NCBI RefSeq assembly: GCF_001898575.1
Contig: NZ_MKUD01000060.1
Location: 1-35,345, forward strand
From: Spirosoma sp. 48-14
GTDB taxonomy: Bacteria; Bacteroidota; Bacteroidia; Cytophagales; Spirosomataceae
DNA length: 35,345 bases
Reading direction: 5' to 3'
The number at the start of each line of letters is the position of its first letter. Within the stretch, counting starts at the first letter, position 1. Below the pieces are notes generated by a model. That model made no database searches and was not told the origin of the DNA. It saw only the letters and a program-made list of their open reading frames with translations. A program made the translations under genes and the position numbers. Shown here one piece after another: positions 15,574-23,561 of this stretch.

Positions 15574-16995
15574 TCATTTGGCTGCTTTTTCTAAGGCCAA
15601 GGCCATCTTAACCGCACTATAAGCATTTACAATCCCGCCGGTTATGGATAATGTACTGAAGGGTACTTTCTGCTTTGACCCAGGTTGATTCACTTCCAAA
15701 TTAGGTTTACTGGTTGATGTCAGTAAAATGTCTTTAATCTGAGCAGACGTTAGCGAAGGGAAATACGACCAGAGTAAAGCGGCCACACCGCTTACTACGG
15801 GAGTCGCCATGCTTGTCCCCGATTTTTCGCCGTATTGATTTCCCGGCAGCGTCGATACGATATCACTTCCTGGAGCAAATAAATCGACCGTATGCGCACC
15901 ATAATTTGAATAGTATGCCACCAGTCGTTCATCATAGAACGGTTTTGTCCAACCCACCGTAATAAAATTACTAGCCTTCTGACCATTGTTGTACTGGGCA
16001 ATCGGATAATGATTGGCCGTGTCATTATTACTGCCATCATTGCCTGCCGCATGAAAAATCAGCACGCCATGTGTTTCCGCATATTGAATAGCAACATCGA
16101 CCACTTGTTTGAAGGGTGAAAAGGGTTTTGAAAAACTTAAGTTAATCACCTTAGCCCCATTTCTGACGGCGTACCGAATAGCATTTGCTACATCCTTATC
16201 CCGCTCATCTCCCCGGCCCGTAGTCGCCAGGATGGGCATAATCAACACGTTATCAGTAATTCCCCTAATGCCAATCTGGTTATTGCGTTGGGCTGCAATT
16301 ATACCCGCAACGTGCGTACCATGCGTTAGATTGGGTGTTAGGTTAAATAGCGGACTACCATAATGTTTCTGAGTCAGATTACCTGGGTCATCCCCTATTC
16401 GCAAACTTGAGTTGTACTGAAGATTATAGGTGTAAGCCAGATTGGCCGTATCCGTTCGGCCCTTAATGGCCTCTAAATAGGCTGCTTTTGCTTTCTGATA
16501 TATACGCCATTCTCGTTTCTGATCAGCCCGTAGTAGACTGGAATCAACCTGATCATATTTGGTTTTCCAGAGTGAATAAATATGGGTTATTTCCGCCTGT
16601 TCATGCTCTACTGTACTCCCATCTTTAGCCCCCCTAAAATTCCAACCGTGGATATCATCTATATATCCGTTGTGATCATCATCCTTCCCATTGCCCGGAA
16701 TTTCAACTGTATTGGTCCAGATTACCTGTTTCAAATCTTCATGCGTAATATCCACACCATTGTCAATCACGGCGACTATGACAGGCTGAGACTTCCTACC
16801 CGCCAGAAGTTGATAGGCTTTATAAAGACTAATACCCGGAATCGAATCATCAGCCAGGTCACGCATATACCAGTCATTCGGATAGTGCCGGCTTGATCGG
16901 CTGTTACCTCGTTGGATGGTCTGAGCCTGTATTGCTTTACCTTCTGTTACCAGGATCAGGGCTAGGTACAACCCATAAGAAATTAATGGCTTCAT
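15574..16995 (-). CDS. Secreted subtilisin-like serine protease (S8 family)
   Basis: 473 residues with a signal peptide (cleavage near AIQAQ). The catalytic triad is complete: Asp78 in VIAVIDNGVDITHEDL, His225 in THGTHVAGIIAA and Ser395 in SGTSMATPVVSGVAAL. The oxyanion-hole Asn319 is in HAAGNDGSN. A 100-residue insertion lies between the Asp and His motifs. It includes an Asp-rich, probably calcium-binding stretch, DDDHNGYIDDIHGWNF, seen in many Bacteroidota S8 proteases. No separate prodomain or T9SS sorting tail is visible, so it is probably periplasmic or secreted by another route. The gene is divergent from the second LytS/LytTR pair. An 8-bp inverted repeat lies one base before its start codon and could hide the ribosome-binding region in the mRNA. 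Confidence 0.93.
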   Translation of the reverse strand: MKPLISYGLYLALILVTEGKAIQAQTIQRGNSRSSRHYPNDWYMRDLADDSIPGISLYKAYQLLAGRKSQPVIVAVIDNGVDITHEDLKQVIWTNTVEIPGNGKDDDHNGYIDDIHGWNFRGAKDGSTVEHEQAEITHIYSLWKTKYDQVDSSLLRADQKREWRIYQKAKAAYLEAIKGRTDTANLAYTYNLQYNSSLRIGDDPGNLTQKHYGSPLFNLTPNLTHGTHVAGIIAAQRNNQIGIRGITDNVLIMPILATTGRGDERDKDVANAIRYAVRNGAKVINLSFSKPFSPFKQVVDVAIQYAETHGVLIFHAAGNDGSNNDTANHYPIAQYNNGQKASNFITVGWTKPFYDERLVAYYSNYGAHTVDLFAPGSDIVSTLPGNQYGEKSGTSMATPVVSGVAALLWSYFPSLTSAQIKDILLTSTSKPNLEVNQPGSKQKVPFSTLSITGGIVNAYSAVKMALALEKAAK

Positions 16996-16996
16996 G

Positions 16997-17017
16997 GTTT
17001 TGATCGTTTATCAAAAC
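16997..17017 (-). promoter_or_regulatory. Inverted repeat directly before the protease start codon
   Basis: GTTTTGAT (16997-17004) and ATCAAAAC (17010-17017) are perfect 8-bp arms with a 5-base loop, ending one base before the protease ATG (16993-16995 on the minus strand). In the protease mRNA this hairpin would overlay the ribosome-binding zone. As DNA it could be an operator. Confidence 0.45.
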
Positions 17018-17200
17018 TGATCATTCTGCAGAAGCCGAAAATGAAGCCATCGACATATACCTGATTTCACCGATCAGACGGGTGAAGGCATGGGTTAAAA
17101 CTAAGTAAAGGATATAAAATCCAGGTTTCAGGGGGTACTTTGGTCTATTGGTCGACTTTTTCTACACAGAAAAACGAAAAGTTGTAAACTTGCTCATACG

Positions 17201-18328
17201 ATGAGCCTGCTCGAGCAACTAATTCTATTTCATAAAACGCATCGGATCGTCAGTCATATCCTTTTCTGGCTGAGTGTACTACTAGTCGCTACGCTAACCG
17301 ATAGCTATCAGTCTCATGAACACTGGATTCCGCTCACGACATTTTCTTATTATAGCTTAACGCTCATCACCCAAATACCCACAGCGTATTTCTTAGCCTA
17401 TTTTATAATTCCCCGTATTTTAACAAGCAGGCAGTATCTTCGGGTAGTCGTTTATTTTCTCCTTGGCCTATACATCCTCTGCGCACTTTCCCGACTCATT
17501 TACATCTATGTACGGGAGCCTATGGTGGGTATTCCTCCCAATAGTACGGAAACACTTGGCGAAATTTTGACGAACCTGCCCAAGCTATTTTATATCTATT
17601 TTTTTCAAAACCTTTCCCTGGCCGTCGTTTTTTTATTTGTTCATCTTTTAATCCGTCAGTATACTACCCAGAAGCGGACGCTGCTGTTAGAAAAGCAGAA
17701 AACAGAAACCGAATTAATGCTGCTAAAAGCGCAGTTAAACCCCCATTTTTTATTTAATACGCTCAATAATATTTATACCTTATCCCTGCTAAACTCCCCG
17801 GCAACCTCCGATTCTATTGCTCGTTTAGCTGACATATTGGATTACATTTTATATCGATGTACGAATCCATACGTTCCACTTGACAGCGAGATTAAGGTAT
17901 TGAGGGATTATATTGAACTGGAAAAATTACGGTACGATGAACGGCTTCAGGTGACCTTCACGGCTTCAGTAGATCAATCCACTGACATAGCCCCCTTAGT
18001 TCTGTTAACCATTGTCGAAAATGCGTTTAAGCATGGTGCCAGCAATGATCTGGGAAGCCCGGTAATTACGATTGATTTACAGGTGGCTAATGGCTTGTTC
18101 GTTTTTAGTGCGGTTAATTCTGTGGCGCCAATCCAGGTTACTAGTTCGGATCAGGAAAGGGCTAAAATTGGTCTGGCTAACTTAAACCAACAATTAGAGC
18201 TACTCTACGGAAGAGCCTATCAGTTGCACATCAAGCAAACCAATACGATGTTTGGGGTTACTTTGCAGATCGATCAAAATATGCAAGCGCTTAGCCATGA
18301 AAAAGATTCGGTGTCTGCTAGTCGATGA
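17201..18328 (+). CDS. LytS-type sensor histidine kinase (pair 2)
   Basis: 375 residues. The first 155 residues contain four membrane helices: ILFWLSVLLVATLTDS, YSLTLITQIPTAYFLAYFI, VVVYFLLGLYILCALSRLIYIY and LSLAVVFLFVHLLI. A short coiled-coil joins them to the kinase core. LKAQLNPHFLFNTLNNIYTL carries the phospho-histidine (H182), TIVENAFKHG is the N box, and a degenerate G box reads AKIGLANLNQQLELLYG, missing one of the usual glycines. The response regulator starts inside the last 11 codons of this gene, so translation is coupled. The pair is divergent from the secreted protease gene, which makes that protease a candidate target. Confidence 0.92.
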   Translation: MSLLEQLILFHKTHRIVSHILFWLSVLLVATLTDSYQSHEHWIPLTTFSYYSLTLITQIPTAYFLAYFIIPRILTSRQYLRVVVYFLLGLYILCALSRLIYIYVREPMVGIPPNSTETLGEILTNLPKLFYIYFFQNLSLAVVFLFVHLLIRQYTTQKRTLLLEKQKTETELMLLKAQLNPHFLFNTLNNIYTLSLLNSPATSDSIARLADILDYILYRCTNPYVPLDSEIKVLRDYIELEKLRYDERLQVTFTASVDQSTDIAPLVLLTIVENAFKHGASNDLGSPVITIDLQVANGLFVFSAVNSVAPIQVTSSDQERAKIGLANLNQQLELLYGRAYQLHIKQTNTMFGVTLQIDQNMQALSHEKDSVSASR

Positions 18329-19001
18329 TGAACCCTTAGCCCTAGCGCTGCTCCAAAAGCATCTCAGCCAACTGGATTTCATGGAAGTGGCAGGGACCTG
18401 TTCCAATGCCGTCAATGCACTTGAGCATTTAAACCGACAAACCATTGATTTGATGTTTCTCGATATTCGGTTACCAGCCATCAGTGGCGTTGATTTTCTA
18501 AAGACGTTGCGCCATCCCCCTAAAACGATACTGACGACTGCTTACCGCGAATATGCTCTGGAGGGCTATGAATTAGACATTATTGATTATTTACTAAAGC
18601 CTATAACGTTCGATCGATTCTTTAAAGCCATTGAGCGCTATTTTCGATCAACCAGCCAGCTTACGGCTCCGTCAACCGAAGATGTTATGCCTTTTATTTT
18701 CATAAAATCAGCTCATAAATACATGAAAATAAACACGGTCGATATACTCTACATTGAAAGCCTAAAAGATTACATTAAAATTCAGACGAGGGAAAAAGAG
18801 ATTATCGCTAAATACAAAATTAGTGATCTGGAAAACGAACTGACGGCAAAAGGTTTTTTGCGTATCCACCGCTCGTATATCGTAAATCTTAAAAACATAA
18901 CCGCCTTTACGGCAACCGATATTGAAGTTGACGCCTTTGAGCTTCCCATTGGTGAAAGCTATAAAGCTTATTTATTTAAGCTACTTAATAAAATATCCTA
19001 G
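18297..19001 (+). CDS. LytTR response regulator (pair 2)
   Basis: 234 residues from ATG 18297; this start gives the normal MKKIRCLLVDDEP opening, whereas an upstream in-frame start would add 15 unlikely residues. Receiver residues are D10/D11, D56 (MFLDIRLP), ILTTAYREYALEGYELDIIDYLLKP and the lysine of LLKP. The LytTR domain runs from FIKSAHKYMKINTVDILYIESLKDYIKI to FLRIHRSYIVNLKNI. The gene overlaps the kinase gene by 32 bases and converges with the third regulator gene, 61 bases away. It is about half identical by eye to the pair 1 regulator, so the pairs probably arose by duplication. Confidence 0.94.
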   Translation: MKKIRCLLVDDEPLALALLQKHLSQLDFMEVAGTCSNAVNALEHLNRQTIDLMFLDIRLPAISGVDFLKTLRHPPKTILTTAYREYALEGYELDIIDYLLKPITFDRFFKAIERYFRSTSQLTAPSTEDVMPFIFIKSAHKYMKINTVDILYIESLKDYIKIQTREKEIIAKYKISDLENELTAKGFLRIHRSYIVNLKNITAFTATDIEVDAFELPIGESYKAYLFKLLNKIS

Positions 19002-19002
19002 T

Positions 19003-19014
19003 TGCCAATTGGCA
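19003..19014. repeat. Perfect 12-bp palindrome between convergent regulator genes
   Basis: TGCCAATTGGCA reads the same on both strands and lies immediately after the stop codon of the pair 2 regulator. It has no loop and no T-run, so it is unlikely to be a terminator. It may be chance or a protein-binding site. Confidence 0.3.
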
Positions 19015-19062
19015 TACCAAGGGAAAACTACTTTGAGAAGAAACATCAAACAAATTATATTA

Positions 19063-19767
19063 TCACAGCCCCAACTTACTTAGAAATGAATCTCGATACG
19101 TTTCGGCAATAGGGATTTCCTTATCTTGAATAAAAACCCGATTTCCGTCAATGTGATGGATCATTGATTTATTGATCAAAAAGGATCGATGCACCCGGAT
19201 AAATAAATCACCGGGTAATAAGGCGATCAAAGCAGAAAAGGCCATTTTAGGTAAAAAAGTGGCGTTGACCGTTACTACTTTTGTATAGTTGCCCTGGGCT
19301 TCAAGGTAAAGACAGTCTTTATACCCTATCCGGTAAATTTTACTTTCAGCTTTGATAAAAAAATACGCTGGCTGGGCCTGCGAACCCAGTTCGTCAACCG
19401 ACTTTGGTCGCCCTTGTAGCTTTTCTTTTGCTTTGTCTACTGCCACAATAAATCGCTCCAGCGAAAAAGGCTTAAGTAAATAATCGCAGGCAGCTAACTC
19501 AAAGGCGGTTATAGCATACTCTTCATAAGCTGTTGTAAAGATTACTTGGAGCGGCTGTTTTACCGTGTTTAGAAAGCTAATACCGGTGAGTACCGGCATG
19601 TGAATGTCCAGAAAGATCAGGTCAATTGACTGGTTTGCTAAAATCGTTTTGGCTTCCAGTGCCTGACCGCATTCGGCAACGATGTGTAGTTCTGGAAGGT
19701 GGTTACAATAGGTTCGGATGATCGTTCGGGCGACCGGCTCATCATCGACGATCAGGCATTTGATCAT
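19063..19767 (-). CDS. LytTR response regulator (pair 3)
   Basis: 234 residues. Receiver: D8/D9 in CLIVDDE, D54 in IFLDIHMP, VIFTTAYEEYAITAFELAACDYLLKPFSLERF. LytTR domain: FIKAESKIYRIGYKDCLYLEAQGNYTKVV and LFIRVHRSFLINKSMIHHIDGNRVFI. It is encoded four bases after its kinase gene, on the opposite strand to pairs 1 and 2. Its receiver is less like the other two, with its own second-half motif QVIFTTAYEEYAITAFELAACDY, so it is an older branch. The most natural target is the divergent TonB-type receptor and permease operon on the far side of the kinase gene. Confidence 0.94.
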   Translation of the reverse strand: MIKCLIVDDEPVARTIIRTYCNHLPELHIVAECGQALEAKTILANQSIDLIFLDIHMPVLTGISFLNTVKQPLQVIFTTAYEEYAITAFELAACDYLLKPFSLERFIVAVDKAKEKLQGRPKSVDELGSQAQPAYFFIKAESKIYRIGYKDCLYLEAQGNYTKVVTVNATFLPKMAFSALIALLPGDLFIRVHRSFLINKSMIHHIDGNRVFIQDKEIPIAETYRDSFLSKLGL

Positions 19768-19771
19768 GGCG

Positions 19772-20809
19772 TTACGATTTTATTTTTACCCGAAGCTCTA
19801 CGGTATAGACGTCATTGGCGGCCTCTTGCTTCAACTCATAATCTGTTCCATACACTAGGTCCAGCCGTCTAAGCGTATTGGCTAGTCCAACCCCTGATTC
19901 TTCGTTCAGTAATTGATCACTTTGATTTTCAGACTGATACGAATTGCTCACTGCAAAACAGATAAAATTATCGGAAACTTTTAAGGAAATCGAAATCTGA
20001 ATCTGTGGCACTAGCGTGTTTTTGGCATGTTTAAACGCATTTTCCACAAAAACGATCAATACCAGCGGAGCGATTTTAATTGTGTGCCCGACAACGGGTG
20101 CTATATCCATTTTCAGAAGGAGCCGATCACTGATCCGAATTTGTTCAAAATCAACGTAGTTTTGAATATAAGCCAGCTCCTCAGCCAGAGGTACAAATGG
20201 CTTTTTGGCACTGTACACCGAATACCGTAAGAGGTTCGACAGCTTCAACAGTAAAGCGGGTATCCGTTCATGCTCCTCAATCGAAATGCCGTACAGATTA
20301 TTCAGTACATTGAACAAAAAATGCGGGCTTAACTGGGCTTGTAATACCTTGAATTCACTCTGCTTTTGCTCAGCCTTAATATGAGCCTCTTGTAATTCCT
20401 TTTGGAGGGTCGCCCGGATTAGTTTTAGTAACATGCCTATAATGAGGCCTATCAGAAAAAAAGGCATGATGGAGATTCCCAACTCCCAAAGTTCGGCGAA
20501 GGGATGCTGAAAAACATACCGGACTGCTAGCCACTTAAGAACCAGTATCCCTAAACTCGATAGCAGGGCGTAGCCTATGAACGGAGCGAACTGCTGGCGC
20601 AGATACCACCGACCAAACAGCCAGCGCCCCGTATAGATGCAGAGCAGGAAGAATAAACAGTCGATGGTTGTAGACCAGAGATTCTCGAACCGATATCCCT
20701 GCCAATGCATCAGATACACCCCCATTCCCAAACCGGCCAGAACGGAGAGTGAGAAAATCAGGTGAACGGTTAGCTTCTTGCCGCTCAGGATCTGCTGAAC
20801 AGTTTTCAT
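19772..20809 (-). CDS. LytS-type sensor histidine kinase (pair 3)
   Basis: 345 residues with four membrane helices in the first 130 (LIFSLSVLAGLGMGVYLM, LFFLLCIYTGRWLFG, LLSSLGILVLKWLAV, IMPFFLIGLIIGMLLKLI). A coiled-coil follows (EAHIKAEQKQSEFKVLQAQ), then the phospho-histidine motif LQAQLSPHFLFNVLNNLYG (H163; the usual Asn before Pro is Ser here). The N box is VFVENAFKHAKN and the G box ESGVGLANTLRRLDLVYG. Its start codon is 211 bases from the divergent receptor gene at 21021. Its regulator gene is four bases downstream. Together they would sense an envelope signal and control a nearby gene set. Confidence 0.92.
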   Translation of the reverse strand: MKTVQQILSGKKLTVHLIFSLSVLAGLGMGVYLMHWQGYRFENLWSTTIDCLFFLLCIYTGRWLFGRWYLRQQFAPFIGYALLSSLGILVLKWLAVRYVFQHPFAELWELGISIMPFFLIGLIIGMLLKLIRATLQKELQEAHIKAEQKQSEFKVLQAQLSPHFLFNVLNNLYGISIEEHERIPALLLKLSNLLRYSVYSAKKPFVPLAEELAYIQNYVDFEQIRISDRLLLKMDIAPVVGHTIKIAPLVLIVFVENAFKHAKNTLVPQIQISISLKVSDNFICFAVSNSYQSENQSDQLLNEESGVGLANTLRRLDLVYGTDYELKQEAANDVYTVELRVKIKS

Positions 20810-20966
20810 GGGTCAAAGATCGATGAATCTGATTGCCGACAAAGTTCGGGTGACCATTGCCTCTACCCGGGGGACGGAATACTACTAATCGGGGTTGGAA
20901 TGGCTCATCCACCCGAACGAACCGTCTACATCCCCTTTCACCCTATCCATCCCCTAAACTTGGGCG

Positions 20967-20982
20967 TATTCTAAAGAGAATA
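20967..20982. promoter_or_regulatory. Palindromic operator-like site upstream of the receptor gene
   Basis: Perfect inverted repeat TATTCT (20967-20972) and AGAATA (20977-20982), separated by AAAG. It lies 39 bases before the chosen start codon of the receptor gene. Right after it, GACGTTTGG (20983-20991) fits the LytTR half-site consensus at 8 of 9 positions, and further up AAAGTTCGG (20841-20849) fits at 9 of 9, but no second half-site is found at 21 bp from either. Confidence 0.35.
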
Positions 20983-21020
20983 GACGTTTGGGCCTGATTC
21001 TTCACAAACACGACTGTCCC

Positions 21021-23471
21021 ATGAATCGTTATTCGTTTGTGTTGCTGATACTTTTGGCAACGCGTCCTTTCCTTGGTAAAGCCCAGGTCACTAATGGAAA
21101 AATCAGTGGTCTGATCCGGGATGCTCAAAATAAAGCCCTCCCCGGTGCTACCCTCATCCTTCAGCAAAGAGCAGATTCTACCCGTAAAAAAGCAAGTCTT
21201 TCCGATGCGGATGGTGCTTTTGATTTTAAAAACCTGCCTCAAGGCGACTATGTGCTGAGTTGCTCTTATGTTGGTTTTCTGCCCTACAACAGTGGCCTTC
21301 TTTCCATCACCGAAAGCCAGACTGTTTTACGTTTGCCCGTTATCATCTTACAGTCTTCAACGCCAAAGACACTAAATGAGGTCGTCGTCACGGCCAAAAA
21401 GCCGTTGATCGAACAAAAATTAGATCGAACCATTGTCAACGTTGATGCGATGCTGACCGCAGCGGGTAGCCATGCGCTTGATGTGTTAGCTAAAAGTCCA
21501 GGTGTGATGGTGGGCGCCAATGATGATATTAGTTTGAATGGAAAACGGAATGTGCTGGTGCTCATCGATGATAAGCCCACCTATCTATCAGCTCAGGACC
21601 TGGCCTCGTACTTACGATCCTTACCGGGCGGCTTACTGGACAAGGTCGAATTGATCAGTAATCCACCGGCCCGGTATGATGCCGCTGGAGGAGCAATTAT
21701 CAATATCGTATTGAAAAAGAATCGAGCAGCCGGTTTTAACGGCAGTGTCAATCTGGGTTATAACCAGGGCGTATACGGTCGGCAAAACCATTCGCTCCTG
21801 TTGAATTATCGAACGAAACGGGTTAACCTATTTACCAACAGCAGCTATACACTGGACCAAAACTTCAGCGACGAGACCTATAGCCGCTATTTTTATACGG
21901 ATGCGGGGTTATTGCAGTCTACCATCCAGCAGACCAGCCGGTCAAGCTATGTATCCAATGGCTGGAATGGCCGGATCGGCATGGATTATTTTGTGTCGCC
22001 CAAAACTACCCTCGGCATCCAGGTTACGGGTTCAACACGCCCAAGAACTGACCGACTCGATTATACCAGTAACCAATACACTAGTTTGACGCAACTGGAT
22101 TCGGTCGTCAGGGGATATACGGATGGTCGCTACCAATCCACTAATTCCGGGATCAATTTGAATCTATCCCATAAATTCGATAGCACGGGGAAACAACTGA
22201 CAGCGGATCTGGACGTTTTACAGTACAAGGCCAATACGGCCCAGCTAGCACCCATCAATACCTATTTGCCTACCGGGCAGTTAACCAGCTCACAGGATCG
22301 GGCCTTTATCATTCCTTCCTCGGTTCAAATTATTGCCGGTAAACTCGATTATACGCAGCCGATGGTGGGCAAAGCCGAGTTTAGCGCGGGCCTGAAAACA
22401 AGTTTGGTGATGAATGATACTGAATCAGGTTGGTTCAACCAGACCGGTGATGGTATGAAGCAGGATTACGGAAAAAGCAATCATTTTCAATACAGGGAAA
22501 CGATCAATGCGGCCTATGTAAACCTGAAAAAATATTGGTCACGCTGGGCTATTCAAACGGGCTTGCGCCTGGAGAATACCCAGTCGAAAGGGCATCAACT
22601 GGCCAATCCAGCTTCGGTGGATACCACGTTCCGTCGACACTACACCTGGCTATTCCCGTCACTGTATCTATCTTATAAACTGGACAAGAGCGGAGATAAC
22701 ACGCTCGTAATGAGCTATAGTAAGCGGATTCGGCGGCCTGGCTACCAGCAACTCAACCCGTTTCTGTTTTACCGGGATCGTTATTCTTATTTCGGTGGCA
22801 ATCCGAACCTAATTCCTGGCCTGGGGCAATCCATTGAACTTCGCTACACCTACAAGCAACATCTCGGGCTCACCTTCTCCTACAGTTGGAATAAAGATGG
22901 GATTGAACCAATCACGAAAGCTATAGGGGATCAGCTTATTACCCGCTACCAAAACTTTTCTCAGAGCCGCTTTATGGGTATTATTCCCAACGTATCGGTG
23001 TCGCCCACGAACTGGTGGACGCTTAACCTCAGCGCGGTCCTGTTATCGATTCGAAACCAGGGGCAGGCTGATGGCGTCTCGATTGATCAGCCCTCGAACC
23101 TTCACGAGATTGAAACGGTCAATCAGTTTAAACTGGGCAAAACCTGGAATGCCGAACTGACTGGCTTTTTCCCAGGTCGTCAATTCTTTGCTCAGTCCAA
23201 AAGTGAGTCGATTTATACCATAAATGTAGGGCTTCAGAAAACGATGCTTCAGGGGCAGGCAACGATGCGTTTAACGGTCAATGACATTTTCTACACGATG
23301 GTGATGCATGGCCAAACCGTAGCCTTGAATCAGGTTTCGGCATTCTACTCCCGTCAGAGTGATACGCGCCGGGTGGGAATCTCCTTCCTGTACCGATTTG
23401 GCAAGGAGGCAAACGCTCGAAAACGAAATACGGTTGGCAGCGCCGAAGACGAGAAGATGCGAACGAATTAA
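21021..23471 (+). CDS. TonB-type outer-membrane receptor of the OMP_b-brl_3 group
   Basis: 816 residues from ATG 21021, chosen because it directly precedes a signal peptide ending GKAQ; a TTG 33 bases earlier is less likely. Residues about 27-105 form a carboxypeptidase-regulatory-like domain (ISGLIRDAQNKALPGATLIL, GDYVLSCSYVGF). A plug-like domain (about 115-235) has LNEVVVTAKKPLIEQKLDRTIVNVD and NGKRNVLVLIDDKPTYLSAQDLASYLRSLPGG. The rest is a large barrel with many YxYxY strands and a C-terminal GISFLYRFG. This subgroup often lies beside signalling or peptide-handling genes; the ligand is unknown. A permease gene follows 90 bases downstream and may be in the same operon. It is divergent from kinase pair 3, a likely regulator. 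Confidence 0.92.
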   Translation: MNRYSFVLLILLATRPFLGKAQVTNGKISGLIRDAQNKALPGATLILQQRADSTRKKASLSDADGAFDFKNLPQGDYVLSCSYVGFLPYNSGLLSITESQTVLRLPVIILQSSTPKTLNEVVVTAKKPLIEQKLDRTIVNVDAMLTAAGSHALDVLAKSPGVMVGANDDISLNGKRNVLVLIDDKPTYLSAQDLASYLRSLPGGLLDKVELISNPPARYDAAGGAIINIVLKKNRAAGFNGSVNLGYNQGVYGRQNHSLLLNYRTKRVNLFTNSSYTLDQNFSDETYSRYFYTDAGLLQSTIQQTSRSSYVSNGWNGRIGMDYFVSPKTTLGIQVTGSTRPRTDRLDYTSNQYTSLTQLDSVVRGYTDGRYQSTNSGINLNLSHKFDSTGKQLTADLDVLQYKANTAQLAPINTYLPTGQLTSSQDRAFIIPSSVQIIAGKLDYTQPMVGKAEFSAGLKTSLVMNDTESGWFNQTGDGMKQDYGKSNHFQYRETINAAYVNLKKYWSRWAIQTGLRLENTQSKGHQLANPASVDTTFRRHYTWLFPSLYLSYKLDKSGDNTLVMSYSKRIRRPGYQQLNPFLFYRDRYSYFGGNPNLIPGLGQSIELRYTYKQHLGLTFSYSWNKDGIEPITKAIGDQLITRYQNFSQSRFMGIIPNVSVSPTNWWTLNLSAVLLSIRNQGQADGVSIDQPSNLHEIETVNQFKLGKTWNAELTGFFPGRQFFAQSKSESIYTINVGLQKTMLQGQATMRLTVNDIFYTMVMHGQTVALNQVSAFYSRQSDTRRVGISFLYRFGKEANARKRNTVGSAEDEKMRTN

Positions 23472-23561
23472 GATCAAGTGTGAATACGGGCCGATTTATG
23501 GAATACGTGAAGGAATTGCATCTAAAAATACCTAAGCAACCCTTCATTTAATAGGCATCGT

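Noticed and set aside
16997..17200. Search for LytTR direct repeats between the protease and kinase pair 2.
   Set aside because: Single partial matches exist (for example TCAGTTTTG on the minus strand), but none has a partner 21 bp away, so no operator is called.
20808..20888. A 26-codon plus-strand frame starting across the start codon of kinase pair 3.
   Set aside because: It overlaps the kinase start, lacks any peptide-like features and has no ribosome-binding signal.
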